From Defluviitaleaceae bacterium (GTDB lineage: Bacteria > Bacillota > Clostridia > Lachnospirales > WRAX01), in NCBI GenBank assembly GCA_009787945.1, contig WQSI01000111.1, forward strand, positions 1 to 5,548: a DNA stretch of 5,548 bases. Direction: 5' to 3'. Below are positions 1-5,548 of the stretch, one piece after another (the stretch's first letter is position 1; every line of letters starts with the position of its first letter). The translations under genes and the position numbers were made by a program. The notes under the pieces were generated by a model. That model made no database searches, was not told where the DNA came from, and saw only the letters and a list, made by a program, of their open reading frames with translations.

Positions 1-187
1 TCGCTTGGCAGCCTTCCCTTATGGCTTCCTCCACAATTTCGTCAGTTGCGTCCAATGCCATCAAAACCTTGGAAACATCCGTGGTTTTGCGCCCAAGTAT
101 AAGGCCCACATTATCCCAGTCCTCCGCCAGTGCCACAGGAGCAAGGGTTTCTAAAACCGTCATAATTTCTTGCATTTTTACAGCCAT
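1..187 (-). CDS. Nif3-like dinuclear metal center protein (DUF34), N-terminal part, cut by window edge
   Basis: Only the first 62 codons are in the window; the gene runs off the left edge. The translation starts MAVKMQEIMTVLETLAP, continues with the family signature EDWDNVGLILG (about residues 22-32), then VLMALDAT and EEAIREGC. This is the usual N-terminus of the Nif3/DUF34 family (B. subtilis YqfO, COG0327), annotated as GTP cyclohydrolase I type 2 homologs or dinuclear metal-center hexameric proteins. The metal-binding His residues lie further on and cannot be checked. The physiological role of the family is not settled. The ATG at 187 is preferred because GGAGG lies 7 nt upstream; a second ATG at 175 lacks such support. 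The start lies inside the end of trmK (10-nt overlap, different frame), so translational coupling is likely. trmK followed by Nif3 is a common Firmicutes pair. Confidence 0.9.
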   Translation of the reverse strand, partial: MAVKMQEIMTVLETLAPVALAEDWDNVGLILGRKTTDVSKVLMALDATDEIVEEAIREGCQA

Positions 188-840
188 TCCAAAACCTCCA
201 AACAAAGTTTTATGTATTTTTCCAGCTCTGCCCTGCGTTCCCCTGGCAAAGCATCCATGTTGATATTTTCATATTTTTTCATGTCATAACGAATTAAGCT
301 GCCTAGTAACGGATGGCGACCTTCCAGCAAAATCTGCCCAAACTCATAACCTGCATCGTCATAGGGTTCTTGCGGGTTAGGGGAGCAATCTAAAATATTG
401 TAAAATTTACCATTATCTTCCACAATTTCTTCATTGTTAATGGAAAATCCATTATCATGCAAAAACCGCCGCAACTTGGGCACACTGCGCTGAGGTGACA
501 AAACTAATTGTTTAAATCCCTTGGCTACGTCTGGGCTGTTTTGCAAAATCCCCGCAATCATTTCTCCGCCCATGCCAGAAATTGTACAGGTTTCATACTT
601 TAAAGGCGTAACGCCTTCAAGCCCCGCACCCTGCTTAAAGTCTACAATATGCAAAACATCAGCATATGCGGCATTTTGGCGGCCTCGCTCTAAAGGTTCA
701 AGGGCAATGTCTGTCGCCAACACATTACAAACACGCCCACCTTGCGCCAAATAGATTGGCAAATGGGCGTGGTCCGTGCCAATGTCTACCAAAGTAGAGT
801 GGCGCACCATATTGGCAATTTTTAACAATCTAGGCGACAT
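178..840 (-). CDS. trmK: tRNA (adenine(22)-N(1))-methyltransferase TrmK
   Basis: This 220-residue protein matches the TrmK/YqfN family (COG2384), SAM-dependent cytosolic enzymes that methylate N1 of adenine 22 in the D-loop of certain tRNAs. Visible motifs are the SAM-binding motif I VDIGTDHAHLP (residues 18-28), ATDI with the motif II acidic residue (42-45), the family hallmark ISGMGG (87-92), LSPQ (114-117) and EDNGKFY (141-147), followed by a helical, charged C-terminal part. Length fits the family. One oddity is QGAGLEGV at 70-77, where relatives usually read GDGL, so an Asp is replaced by Ala72. The ATG shares its A with the TAA stop of the VanW gene (TAATG), which suggests coupled translation from one mRNA. 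The 3' end overlaps the Nif3-like gene by 10 nt. Assignment to the family is firm; activity is inferred. Confidence 0.93.
   Translation of the reverse strand: MSPRLLKIANMVRHSTLVDIGTDHAHLPIYLAQGGRVCNVLATDIALEPLERGRQNAAYADVLHIVDFKQGAGLEGVTPLKYETCTISGMGGEMIAGILQNSPDVAKGFKQLVLSPQRSVPKLRRFLHDNGFSINNEEIVEDNGKFYNILDCSPNPQEPYDDAGYEFGQILLEGRHPLLGSLIRYDMKKYENINMDALPGERRAELEKYIKLCLEVLEWL
195..199 (-). promoter_or_regulatory. Ribosome binding site of the Nif3-like gene
   Basis: GGAGG on the minus strand, 7 nt before the ATG at 187 and inside the 3' end of trmK. It decides the start, favouring the ATG at 187 over the one at 175. Confidence 0.75.
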
Positions 841-1658
841 TACTCCACCTGCCCTAACAAAGGATTATACATCATAATAGCGTGGTTTTCTGCCACGATT
901 TGGTCGTCAAATAGTTTGCCGTCAAGGATGAAAACACGCCTTCCGATGACATTATGGCGCGTGTACCCGCCCCAATACTGGCTTTGTATCAAATGGTCTT
1001 TTTCATAAATTTCATAACGAAATTCGGGCGGTTGCGTCGAGTACCATGACCCCACCAAATGACTATCTGTTAAGTATAAAGATAATTTAAATGGTTGATT
1101 GGTTTCATTTTTAATCATTAAGTCAATATAATTGTAGAAACAGGTTGCGCCGCTTCCGAAAGGCTGGGTTCGCCCTGCGTCGGGAAACACATCAAAACTG
1201 TGCCTATGACGTTCTACGACTGTCAGTGGGGTATGTAGGGTTATCCAGTAAATTAAATTGGAAAGCTGGCATAAACCGCCGCCAATCCCCATCCGCACCC
1301 GTCCTTTGTCGAGCAACATGCCAGAAACATAGCCTTTTCGGCGTGTGGGCTTGCCGATTAACCTCCAGTATGAAAGGGTTTCACCAGGGTCAATCACAAC
1401 ACCATCTATTTTTCCAAGGGCAATACGCAAATTAATGATTTTGTTGTGTTGTAAATACATATCAACGTCTTTTAATTGGCGCAAAAGTGGAGTTTGGTGA
1501 GAAAAGTGTAAGTCACCAAAAATTTCGGAGCGCACTTTGGCGAATTTTATTCCGCCAAACCACCAGCGCAACCATCGCCTACCCCGAAAATATGTCTTAC
1601 CCAACACCAACCGTAAGGGCGACCTGTCCTTTGGCTTCTCAATTTTATTGTACCTCAT
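840..1658 (-). CDS. VanW family protein (short form, no signal peptide)
   Basis: This 272-residue protein carries the VanW domain (named after VanW of vanB-type glycopeptide resistance clusters), a family of unknown biochemical function. Visible family blocks are PGETLSYW (91-98), GKPTRRKGYVSGM (102-114), the signature GIGGGLCQLSNLIYW (124-138, with Cys130), ERHRHSFDVFPDAGR (149-163) and PFGSGATCFYNYIDL (167-181). The N-terminus is very basic and Trp/Arg-rich (RGRRWLRWW at 25-33), with no hydrophobic signal sequence or membrane helix, so the product is probably cytosolic or peripheral. It lacks the long N-terminal extension and signal of the large exported VanW proteins, and so resembles the short VanW of resistance clusters. 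No vanH, ligase, vanX or two-component genes are nearby, so this alone does not indicate vancomycin resistance. The ATG at 1658 has GAGGG 7 nt upstream. The gene follows rpoD by 70 nt and overlaps trmK by one base. Confidence 0.9.
   Translation of the reverse strand: MRYNKIEKPKDRSPLRLVLGKTYFRGRRWLRWWFGGIKFAKVRSEIFGDLHFSHQTPLLRQLKDVDMYLQHNKIINLRIALGKIDGVVIDPGETLSYWRLIGKPTRRKGYVSGMLLDKGRVRMGIGGGLCQLSNLIYWITLHTPLTVVERHRHSFDVFPDAGRTQPFGSGATCFYNYIDLMIKNETNQPFKLSLYLTDSHLVGSWYSTQPPEFRYEIYEKDHLIQSQYWGGYTRHNVIGRRVFILDGKLFDDQIVAENHAIMMYNPLLGQVE
843..850 (-). promoter_or_regulatory. Ribosome binding site of trmK
   Basis: AGGTGGAG on the minus strand lies inside the last codons of the VanW gene. The AGGTG part ends 5 nt before the ATG at 840. 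Together with the TAATG stop/start overlap it fixes the trmK start. Confidence 0.65.
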
Positions 1659-1665
1659 AAATTGA

Positions 1666-1674
1666 CCCTCACCT
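1666..1674 (-). promoter_or_regulatory. Ribosome binding site of the VanW-family gene
   Basis: AAGGTGAGG followed by G on the minus strand; the GAGGG part ends 7 nt before the ATG at 1658. It supports that start. Confidence 0.65.
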
Positions 1675-1728
1675 TATTGCCACACGCCAAAAAAAGCCCC
1701 CGACATTACCCTGGTCATAATCATTTAT

Positions 1729-2952
1729 TTACTCCAAGTAATCCTTTAATTTTTTGCTACGCCCTGGATGGCGCAGTTTCCGCAATGCCTTGGCTTCAAT
1801 TTGGCGTATGCGCTCCCGCGTTACTTGAAATTCTCTGCCAACTTCTTCCAGTGTACGCGCCTTGCCGTCCTCAAGCCCAAAACGCAAGATAAGCACTTTT
1901 TTCTCACGCTCTGTCAAGGTTTCTAGCACGCTCATTAACTGCTCTTTCAGCAAAGTTGATGCGGCAGCTGCATCTGGCGGCGGCAGGTCGTTATCAGCAA
2001 TAAAATCACCGATGTGGCTGTCCTCTTCCTCGCCAATGGGGGTTTCTAGGCTTACAGGGTCTTGGGATAATTTGGTTATTTCCCGAACCCGCTCAACGGT
2101 TATCTGCATTTCTTTGGCAATTTCTTCGGCATTTGGCTCTCTGCCTAATTCTTGCAACAATTGCTTGGAAACGCGCAATAATTTATTAATGGTTTCCACC
2201 ATATGCACAGGGATGCGAATTGTGCGGGCTTGGTCAGCAATGGCGCGGGTTATGGCTTGCCTAATCCACCAGGTTGCGTAGGTTGAAAATTTAAAACCTT
2301 TACGATAGTCAAATTTTTCAACGGCCTTTATAAGCCCCAAATTACCCTCTTGTATAAGGTCTAAAAAGTGCATACCGCGCCCCACATAACGCTTTGCAAT
2401 GCTGACCACAAGGCGTAGGTTAGAGCTTACAAGACGCTTTTTTGCCGCTTTGTCGCCAGATTCCATTAGCAATGCAAGCTCGTTTTCCTCTTCTTGGCTT
2501 AAAAGAGGCACTTTACCAATTTCTTTTAGATACATGCGCACATGGTCATCCACATTAACATTTGCCTCTGCAACAGAAAGCTCTATTTCCTTTTCAGAAT
2601 CAATGCGAGATTTTTCTGCTATTTCTTCAGCTAAAACCTCTAAATCCATTTCCTCAAGCTCAGCTTCCAGCTCAGCTTCCAGCTCTGTGTCGATGGTAAT
2701 GTCAATCTCATCAATCTCAAGCCCTGCATCGGCAGAATCGTCTGTGGCATCCACCGTAATGGTGTCATCATAAACATCAATACCATATGTTGCCATTTGC
2801 TTGGCAACGGTATCAATTTTTGAAATGTCTGCCTTAACCGTCGCCATAAGCTCTGTTAATTCGCTTCTGGACAGCAAATTTTCCTTGGTGCGCGCAATTG
2901 CCACCAAGCTTTCAACCTTGTCTTTAAAATCTCCCTGCTCTACTGACTTCAA
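1729..2952 (-). CDS. rpoD: RNA polymerase primary sigma factor RpoD/SigA
   Basis: The housekeeping sigma-70 factor directs RNA polymerase to -10/-35 promoters. In 407-residue numbering the order is: helical region 1.1 (about 1-60); an acidic, Glu/Asp-rich linker (about 61-128, including the repeat ELEAELEAELEE); region 1.2 (VDDHVRMYLKEIG from 134); region 2 (188-239), with LDLIQEGNLGLIKAVEKFDY and FSTYATWWIRQAITRAIA for core binding, -10 recognition and melting; region 3 with the 3.2 finger (DPVSLETP from 298); and region 4 (346-394), whose helix-turn-helix LEEVGREFQVTRERIRQIEA reads the -35 element. The C-terminus RSKKLKDYLE is typical. It is longer than B. subtilis SigA (371 residues), mainly because of the linker. 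An in-frame TAA at 2970-2968 limits the start. TTG at 2961 abuts the Shine-Dalgarno with no spacer, whereas TTG at 2952 has 9 nt, so 2952 is chosen; 2961 would add three residues. It is probably cotranscribed with dnaG. Confidence 0.97.
   Translation of the reverse strand: MKSVEQGDFKDKVESLVAIARTKENLLSRSELTELMATVKADISKIDTVAKQMATYGIDVYDDTITVDATDDSADAGLEIDEIDITIDTELEAELEAELEEMDLEVLAEEIAEKSRIDSEKEIELSVAEANVNVDDHVRMYLKEIGKVPLLSQEEENELALLMESGDKAAKKRLVSSNLRLVVSIAKRYVGRGMHFLDLIQEGNLGLIKAVEKFDYRKGFKFSTYATWWIRQAITRAIADQARTIRIPVHMVETINKLLRVSKQLLQELGREPNAEEIAKEMQITVERVREITKLSQDPVSLETPIGEEEDSHIGDFIADNDLPPPDAAAASTLLKEQLMSVLETLTEREKKVLILRFGLEDGKARTLEEVGREFQVTRERIRQIEAKALRKLRHPGRSKKLKDYLE
2657..2685 (-). repeat. 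12-bp tandem repeat in the rpoD acidic linker
   Basis: On the plus strand the unit AGCTCAGCTTCC occurs twice exactly (2657-2668 and 2669-2680), followed by AGCTC of a third. The period is a multiple of three, so copy changes keep the frame. On the coding strand it encodes the ELEA repeats of the region between sigma regions 1.1 and 1.2. Confidence 0.85.
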
Positions 2953-2961
2953 ATGCTTCAA

Positions 2962-2968
2962 CTCCTCT
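2962..2968 (-). promoter_or_regulatory. Ribosome binding site of rpoD (decides the start)
   Basis: AGAGGAG on the minus strand directly follows an in-frame TAA. Its last base touches the TTG at 2961 (spacer 0) but stands 9 nt from the TTG at 2952, so the second TTG is the better start by normal Shine-Dalgarno spacing. Confidence 0.7.
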
Positions 2969-3005
2969 TATGTACAAAATCTATTATTATCCAACCTTCG
3001 CCCCT

Positions 3006-4778
3006 CTATACCGCTAAAAAGCTGATTTTATGGGTTTCTAGGTTTTTTCGCTCAATTGACAGCCGCGCCAAGGCTTCCACGTCACCATTTTGGGTAGCAT
3101 CTGCCATTAAACGCGCTAAATGCGCAGATTTTACTAAGGTTACTTGATGTGTAAGTGCTATATATTTATCCTTTGTATCCTCATATTCTGGCGGCTTAAC
3201 AAAAGCTCTGCTGATTTTCTGTTGGTCCTCCGCATATTCAAAAGTTGTTACAATGTCGGCAGGGGCAACCTCCTTACCCTTGTCTTGCGCCAGCAGTATT
3301 TTGGAAAAAGCTTCTGACAAAATACTGTCAGCAAATTCCTCTCCTGTTAAATATTTGGTTATTTGCTTGCAAAAATCTTTATCACTTGCCATTGTTGACA
3401 AAATGTGGGAAACCGCCTCGCTGAAGGCTTGTCCGCCTTGTTTGTTGTCATAAACGGCAATGGGGCTGTTGCGGGGAGCTTCTATATAGTCCTCCGAGCC
3501 ATCTCCTCCTAAAATCACAGCAATTTCCTCTTTTAACGCGCCTTCATCCATGCGGTATTTATGCGCCATGTCGCGGGCATAGGCTTCTCGCTCCACTGGA
3601 GAGTTTAAAGCGGAAATAATTTTGGCGGATGCCTTTGTGAAGGTTATCCGCTGGCTTGTCTGGCTCATGTCAATGCCCTTGTTTGCGGTTTGCACTTGAA
3701 AATCCACAAAATCATAGGAATTTGATAGTTGCTCTGCCAACGCCTGCACGCCAAATTCTTGTATGTAATCATCTGGGTCTTTCGCGCTTTCTATTCTGCA
3801 AACTTTAATGCCAAGCCCCGCAGAATAAAGATGAGGGATTGCCCGTAACGCCGCTTTTGTTCCTGCTTCGTCTGTGTCGAAAAGCAATACTGCATCATTA
3901 CAATAACGCTTTAAAATTCGGGCGTGATTGGCAGTAAAAGCAGTACCTAGAGCTGCCACCACATTTTTAATTCCCGCTTGATACAGGGCTATAACGTCCA
4001 TGTATCCTTCTACCAAAATCAGCGTCTGCTTTTTGGTCTGCCTAGCGTAATTTAAATTATACAAGGTGCGTGACTTATCAAAAATCGGCGTTTCTGGAGA
4101 ATTTAAATATTTTGGTTCGCCATCACCTATAATACGCCCGCCAAAGCCCACAATTTTACCTTGCACATCAAAAATAGGAAACATCAGCCGACCGCGGAAA
4201 CGGTCATAATGACCGCGGCTGCCCTCCATGGCAAGCCCTGCCTTAACCAAAAACCCGTCAGCAAAACCTTTGCTCGAAAGGTGGTCACGTAAATCGCTGC
4301 CGCTACCTGCCCAACCTAACCCAAATTTCCGCTGTATGGCGGGGATAAGCCTGCGATGCTCCAAATAAGACATGGCGGGTTGCCCTGGTGGGGCTTGCAA
4401 ATTTTCATAATAAAACCGAGCGGCAAAGGCATAAGCCTGGTGCATACGCTCTTTTTCCTCGCTGGAAACCGATGGCGCGCTAGCTGTTTGAGGCAAGCGG
4501 TAATTTATCCGTTCTGCCAAAAACTTAATGGCGTCCACAAAACTAAAATTTTCCATTTTCATTATGAAGGTAAACACATTACCCCCCTCGCCACAACCAA
4601 AACAATGAAACAACTGGCGGTGGGCAGAAACGGAAAAGGACGGGCTGCGCTCCCTATGAAAAGGGCAAAGCCCCATGTGGTTTGCCCCAGACTGACGCAG
4701 GGCTATGTAACCAGAAATAACCTCAACAATATCATTCCCTTGGCGCAAATCTTCTATCACGTCTTGAGAATACACCAC
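3006..4778 (-). CDS. dnaG: DNA primase DnaG
   Basis: This is the replicative primase, which makes RNA primers at the fork with the replicative helicase. The 590 residues are a normal length. The N-terminal CHC2 zinc domain has ligands Cys38, His41, Cys59 and Cys62 (CPFH and CFGC). The catalytic core starts with the basic strand RFRGRLMFPIFD (193-204) and GFGGRIIGDGEPKYLNSPET (211-230). The TOPRIM fold follows, with LVEGYMD (255-261, Glu257), LLFDTDEAG (298-306, Asp301 and Asp303) and KDPDDYI (333-339). Roughly residues 440-590 form a diverged helical region that corresponds to the helicase-binding domain. The first two codons are both GTG; the first (4778) is chosen because the Shine-Dalgarno GGGGGTGAT fits it better. 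The gene ends in TAG, 44 nt before rpoD on the long frame, matching the dnaG-rpoD order of the macromolecular synthesis operon. All key catalytic residues are present. Confidence 0.97.
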   Translation of the reverse strand: MVYSQDVIEDLRQGNDIVEVISGYIALRQSGANHMGLCPFHRERSPSFSVSAHRQLFHCFGCGEGGNVFTFIMKMENFSFVDAIKFLAERINYRLPQTASAPSVSSEEKERMHQAYAFAARFYYENLQAPPGQPAMSYLEHRRLIPAIQRKFGLGWAGSGSDLRDHLSSKGFADGFLVKAGLAMEGSRGHYDRFRGRLMFPIFDVQGKIVGFGGRIIGDGEPKYLNSPETPIFDKSRTLYNLNYARQTKKQTLILVEGYMDVIALYQAGIKNVVAALGTAFTANHARILKRYCNDAVLLFDTDEAGTKAALRAIPHLYSAGLGIKVCRIESAKDPDDYIQEFGVQALAEQLSNSYDFVDFQVQTANKGIDMSQTSQRITFTKASAKIISALNSPVEREAYARDMAHKYRMDEGALKEEIAVILGGDGSEDYIEAPRNSPIAVYDNKQGGQAFSEAVSHILSTMASDKDFCKQITKYLTGEEFADSILSEAFSKILLAQDKGKEVAPADIVTTFEYAEDQQKISRAFVKPPEYEDTKDKYIALTHQVTLVKSAHLARLMADATQNGDVEALARLSIERKNLETHKISFLAV

Positions 4779-4784
4779 AGTTTT

Positions 4785-4793
4785 ATCACCCCC
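4785..4793 (-). promoter_or_regulatory. Ribosome binding site of dnaG
   Basis: GGGGGTGAT on the minus strand matches the extended anti-Shine-Dalgarno complement GGAGGTGAT at 8 of 9 bases. The G-run ends 10 nt before the GTG at 4778 and 13 nt before the second GTG at 4775, so the first GTG is preferred. Confidence 0.7.
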
Positions 4794-4802
4794 AACCCCT
4801 CT

Positions 4803-4831
4803 AAAGTATTAATACGACAAATTTCAGCCAA
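4803..4831 (-). promoter_or_regulatory. Weak sigma-A promoter candidate upstream of dnaG
   Basis: TTGGCT (4831-4826) and TACTTT (4808-4803) are separated by 17 nt, matching the consensus at 4 of 6 and 3 of 6 bases. The case rests mostly on position: the gap is preceded by a terminator, so dnaG-rpoD should need a promoter here. The match could be chance, and promoters inside the PBP gene with readthrough are an alternative. Confidence 0.25.
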
Positions 4832-4848
4832 ACCCTCTTTTAGTAAAT

Positions 4849-4879
4849 AAAAAGGGGAGGATTAAAACCCCGCCCTTTT
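4849..4879 (-). terminator. Intrinsic terminator of the PBP gene
   Basis: On the minus strand, AAAAGGGCGGGG (4879-4868, starting in the stop codon) pairs with CCTCCCCTTTT (4860-4850). There are about 11 pairs with a bulged C and one G-U, and a loop of about 7 nt. The run TTTTT (4853-4849) and then ATTTA follow the GC stem. The position right at the PBP stop codon fits termination of the upstream transcript. Confidence 0.75.
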
Positions 4880-5548
4880 AGTCAGTATACAAAATAACTC
4901 GGCTGCCTTGGTTGACAATTTCGCTAGGCAAAGGGAACTGGCTTGCAACCATTCTGCCAGAACCAAAAACTTCCACTTCCAGCCCCAATTTATCCAGCAC
5001 CTGCCGCGCTACCGTTAAGTTTTGATTTGCAAGGCTTGGAACAGCCACTTGACCAACCCCATCCATTTCCAACTCTTCTTCATTAAAAACAGGGGCGATT
5101 TGCAGATATGGCAAAATGCTGGCTAGAAGCTCTTTCATTACAGGGCCTGCCACCTGACCACCATAATACGCCCCTTGAGGTTCATCAATCAGCACAAATG
5201 CCATAATTTCGGGGTTTTCCGCAGGGGCAAATGTCAAAAACGACGCTATATAGCGGCCACTGCCCCTTGGCAACTTCTGGCTTGTGGCTGTTTTGCCCCC
5301 AATGCGGTATCCTGGGATATAGCTACGGTTTCCCGTGCCCACATAAACCACACTTTCTAAAATTTCCTTCATAAGTGCCGAGGTATCTGGCGAAACCACC
5401 CGCCTGCCTTGGTCGTGGATAAATTGCTCCACCACATTGCCTTCATTGTCGGTTATTTTCATGCCCACATGAGGCGTGACCATATAGCCCCCATTAACCG
5501 TAGCCGCCGCCGACCGCATAAGCTGCAAAGGTGTTATTTGAAAGCTTT
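4878..5548 (-). CDS. Class B penicillin-binding protein, SpoVD-like, C-terminal part with PASTA domain (cut by window edge)
   Basis: The frame is open to the right edge and reads SFQITPLQLMRSAAATVNGG, so this is the 3' part of a longer gene; the TTG at 5528 is an internal Leu codon, not a start. The visible part covers the end of the transpeptidase domain: TPLQL...NGGYMVTPHV, then the third active-site motif written KTAT (5294-5283, in YRIGGKTATSQKLPR), ASFLTFAP, IDEPQGAYYGG and VAGPVMKELLASILPYL. One PASTA domain closes it (VAVPSLANQNLTVARQVLDKL to VILYTD). Such enzymes cross-link peptidoglycan outside the membrane during septation or, for SpoVD, in the spore cortex. The single PASTA domain and the GGKTATS-KLPR wording suggest SpoVD over the division PBP, but the SxxK and SxN motifs and the N-terminal anchor are outside the window, so I give no symbol. 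It ends in TAA inside its own terminator. Confidence 0.92.
   Translation of the reverse strand, partial: SFQITPLQLMRSAAATVNGGYMVTPHVGMKITDNEGNVVEQFIHDQGRRVVSPDTSALMKEILESVVYVGTGNRSYIPGYRIGGKTATSQKLPRGSGRYIASFLTFAPAENPEIMAFVLIDEPQGAYYGGQVAGPVMKELLASILPYLQIAPVFNEEELEMDGVGQVAVPSLANQNLTVARQVLDKLGLEVEVFGSGRMVASQFPLPSEIVNQGSRVILYTD

Noticed and set aside
840..1658. Vancomycin resistance determinant
   Set aside because: Only a VanW-family gene is present; there is no vanH, D-Ala-D-Lac ligase, vanX or VanRS in the window, and VanW-domain proteins are widespread in Firmicutes without resistance.
2399..2773. Plus-strand open frame of 124 codons, Ser-rich
   Set aside because: It is antisense to rpoD; the Ser runs are the complement of the acidic Glu/Asp linker codons. 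There is no ribosome binding site or recognisable domain. The other plus-strand open frames are likewise antisense shadows of the minus-strand genes.
2986..2991. GATAAT, a -10-like hexamer on the minus strand in the dnaG-rpoD gap, as a separate rpoD promoter
   Set aside because: Although it matches TATAAT at 5 of 6 bases, there is no recognisable -35 at 16-18 nt upstream (GCGGTA at 17 nt), so it was not listed as a promoter.
3314..3331. Inverted repeat CTGACA - 6 nt - TGTCAG
   Set aside because: It lies inside the dnaG coding region, the arms are only 6 bp and no T-run follows; chance is sufficient.
4189..4218. Direct repeat GACCGCGG, with a partial GACCG/CGGTC inverted repeat
   Set aside because: It falls in the dnaG segment encoding the conserved basic residues around RFRGR and RGHYDR; an 8-bp repeat in coding sequence is explained by codon constraints and chance.
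1..5548. Mobile element, CRISPR array, riboswitch or novel defence system
   Set aside because: All six genes belong to known families in a mostly conserved order, the gaps are short (44-99 nt), and no spaced repeats, transposase, integrase or structured leader was seen.

Overview
The window is ordinary chromosomal core of a bacterium of the Bacillota, most likely a Clostridia-like lineage. Evidence is the minus-strand order dnaG, rpoD (sigA), trmK and a Nif3-like gene, which is typical of Firmicutes, together with purine-rich ribosome binding sites, GTG and TTG starts, and a SpoVD-type penicillin-binding protein with a PASTA domain. Base composition is moderate. I cannot name a genus. All six genes lie on the minus strand, so transcription runs from the right edge to the left edge.

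In transcription order: (1) the 3' part of a class B penicillin-binding protein (right edge to 4878), ending in one PASTA domain and closed by a good intrinsic terminator at about 4879-4849. (2) A 99-nt gap with the terminator, a weak promoter candidate and a strong Shine-Dalgarno sequence. (3) dnaG, primase, with a GTG start. (4) A 44-nt gap, then rpoD, the primary sigma factor, with a TTG start and an acidic low-complexity linker. (5) A 70-nt gap, then a short-form VanW-family gene. (6) trmK, the tRNA m1A22 methyltransferase, whose ATG overlaps the VanW stop codon by one base. (7) The 5' end of a Nif3-like (DUF34) gene that overlaps trmK and runs off the left edge.

dnaG-rpoD is the conserved core of the macromolecular synthesis operon, coupling priming of replication with the housekeeping sigma factor. 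trmK and the Nif3-like gene are its usual downstream companions. The less expected parts are the VanW-family gene between rpoD and trmK and a cell-wall transpeptidase gene directly upstream of dnaG. There are no tRNA or rRNA genes, insertion sequences, CRISPR arrays or other mobile elements, and coding density is about 96 percent. The longest stretch without a gene is the 99-nt PBP-dnaG gap.

I found no convincing undescribed system. The points worth a second look are fine-scale: VanW placement and coupling, an Asp-to-Ala change in a conserved TrmK motif, a KTA instead of KTG motif in the PBP, the start-site choice of rpoD, and a 12-bp tandem repeat in the sigma factor linker.
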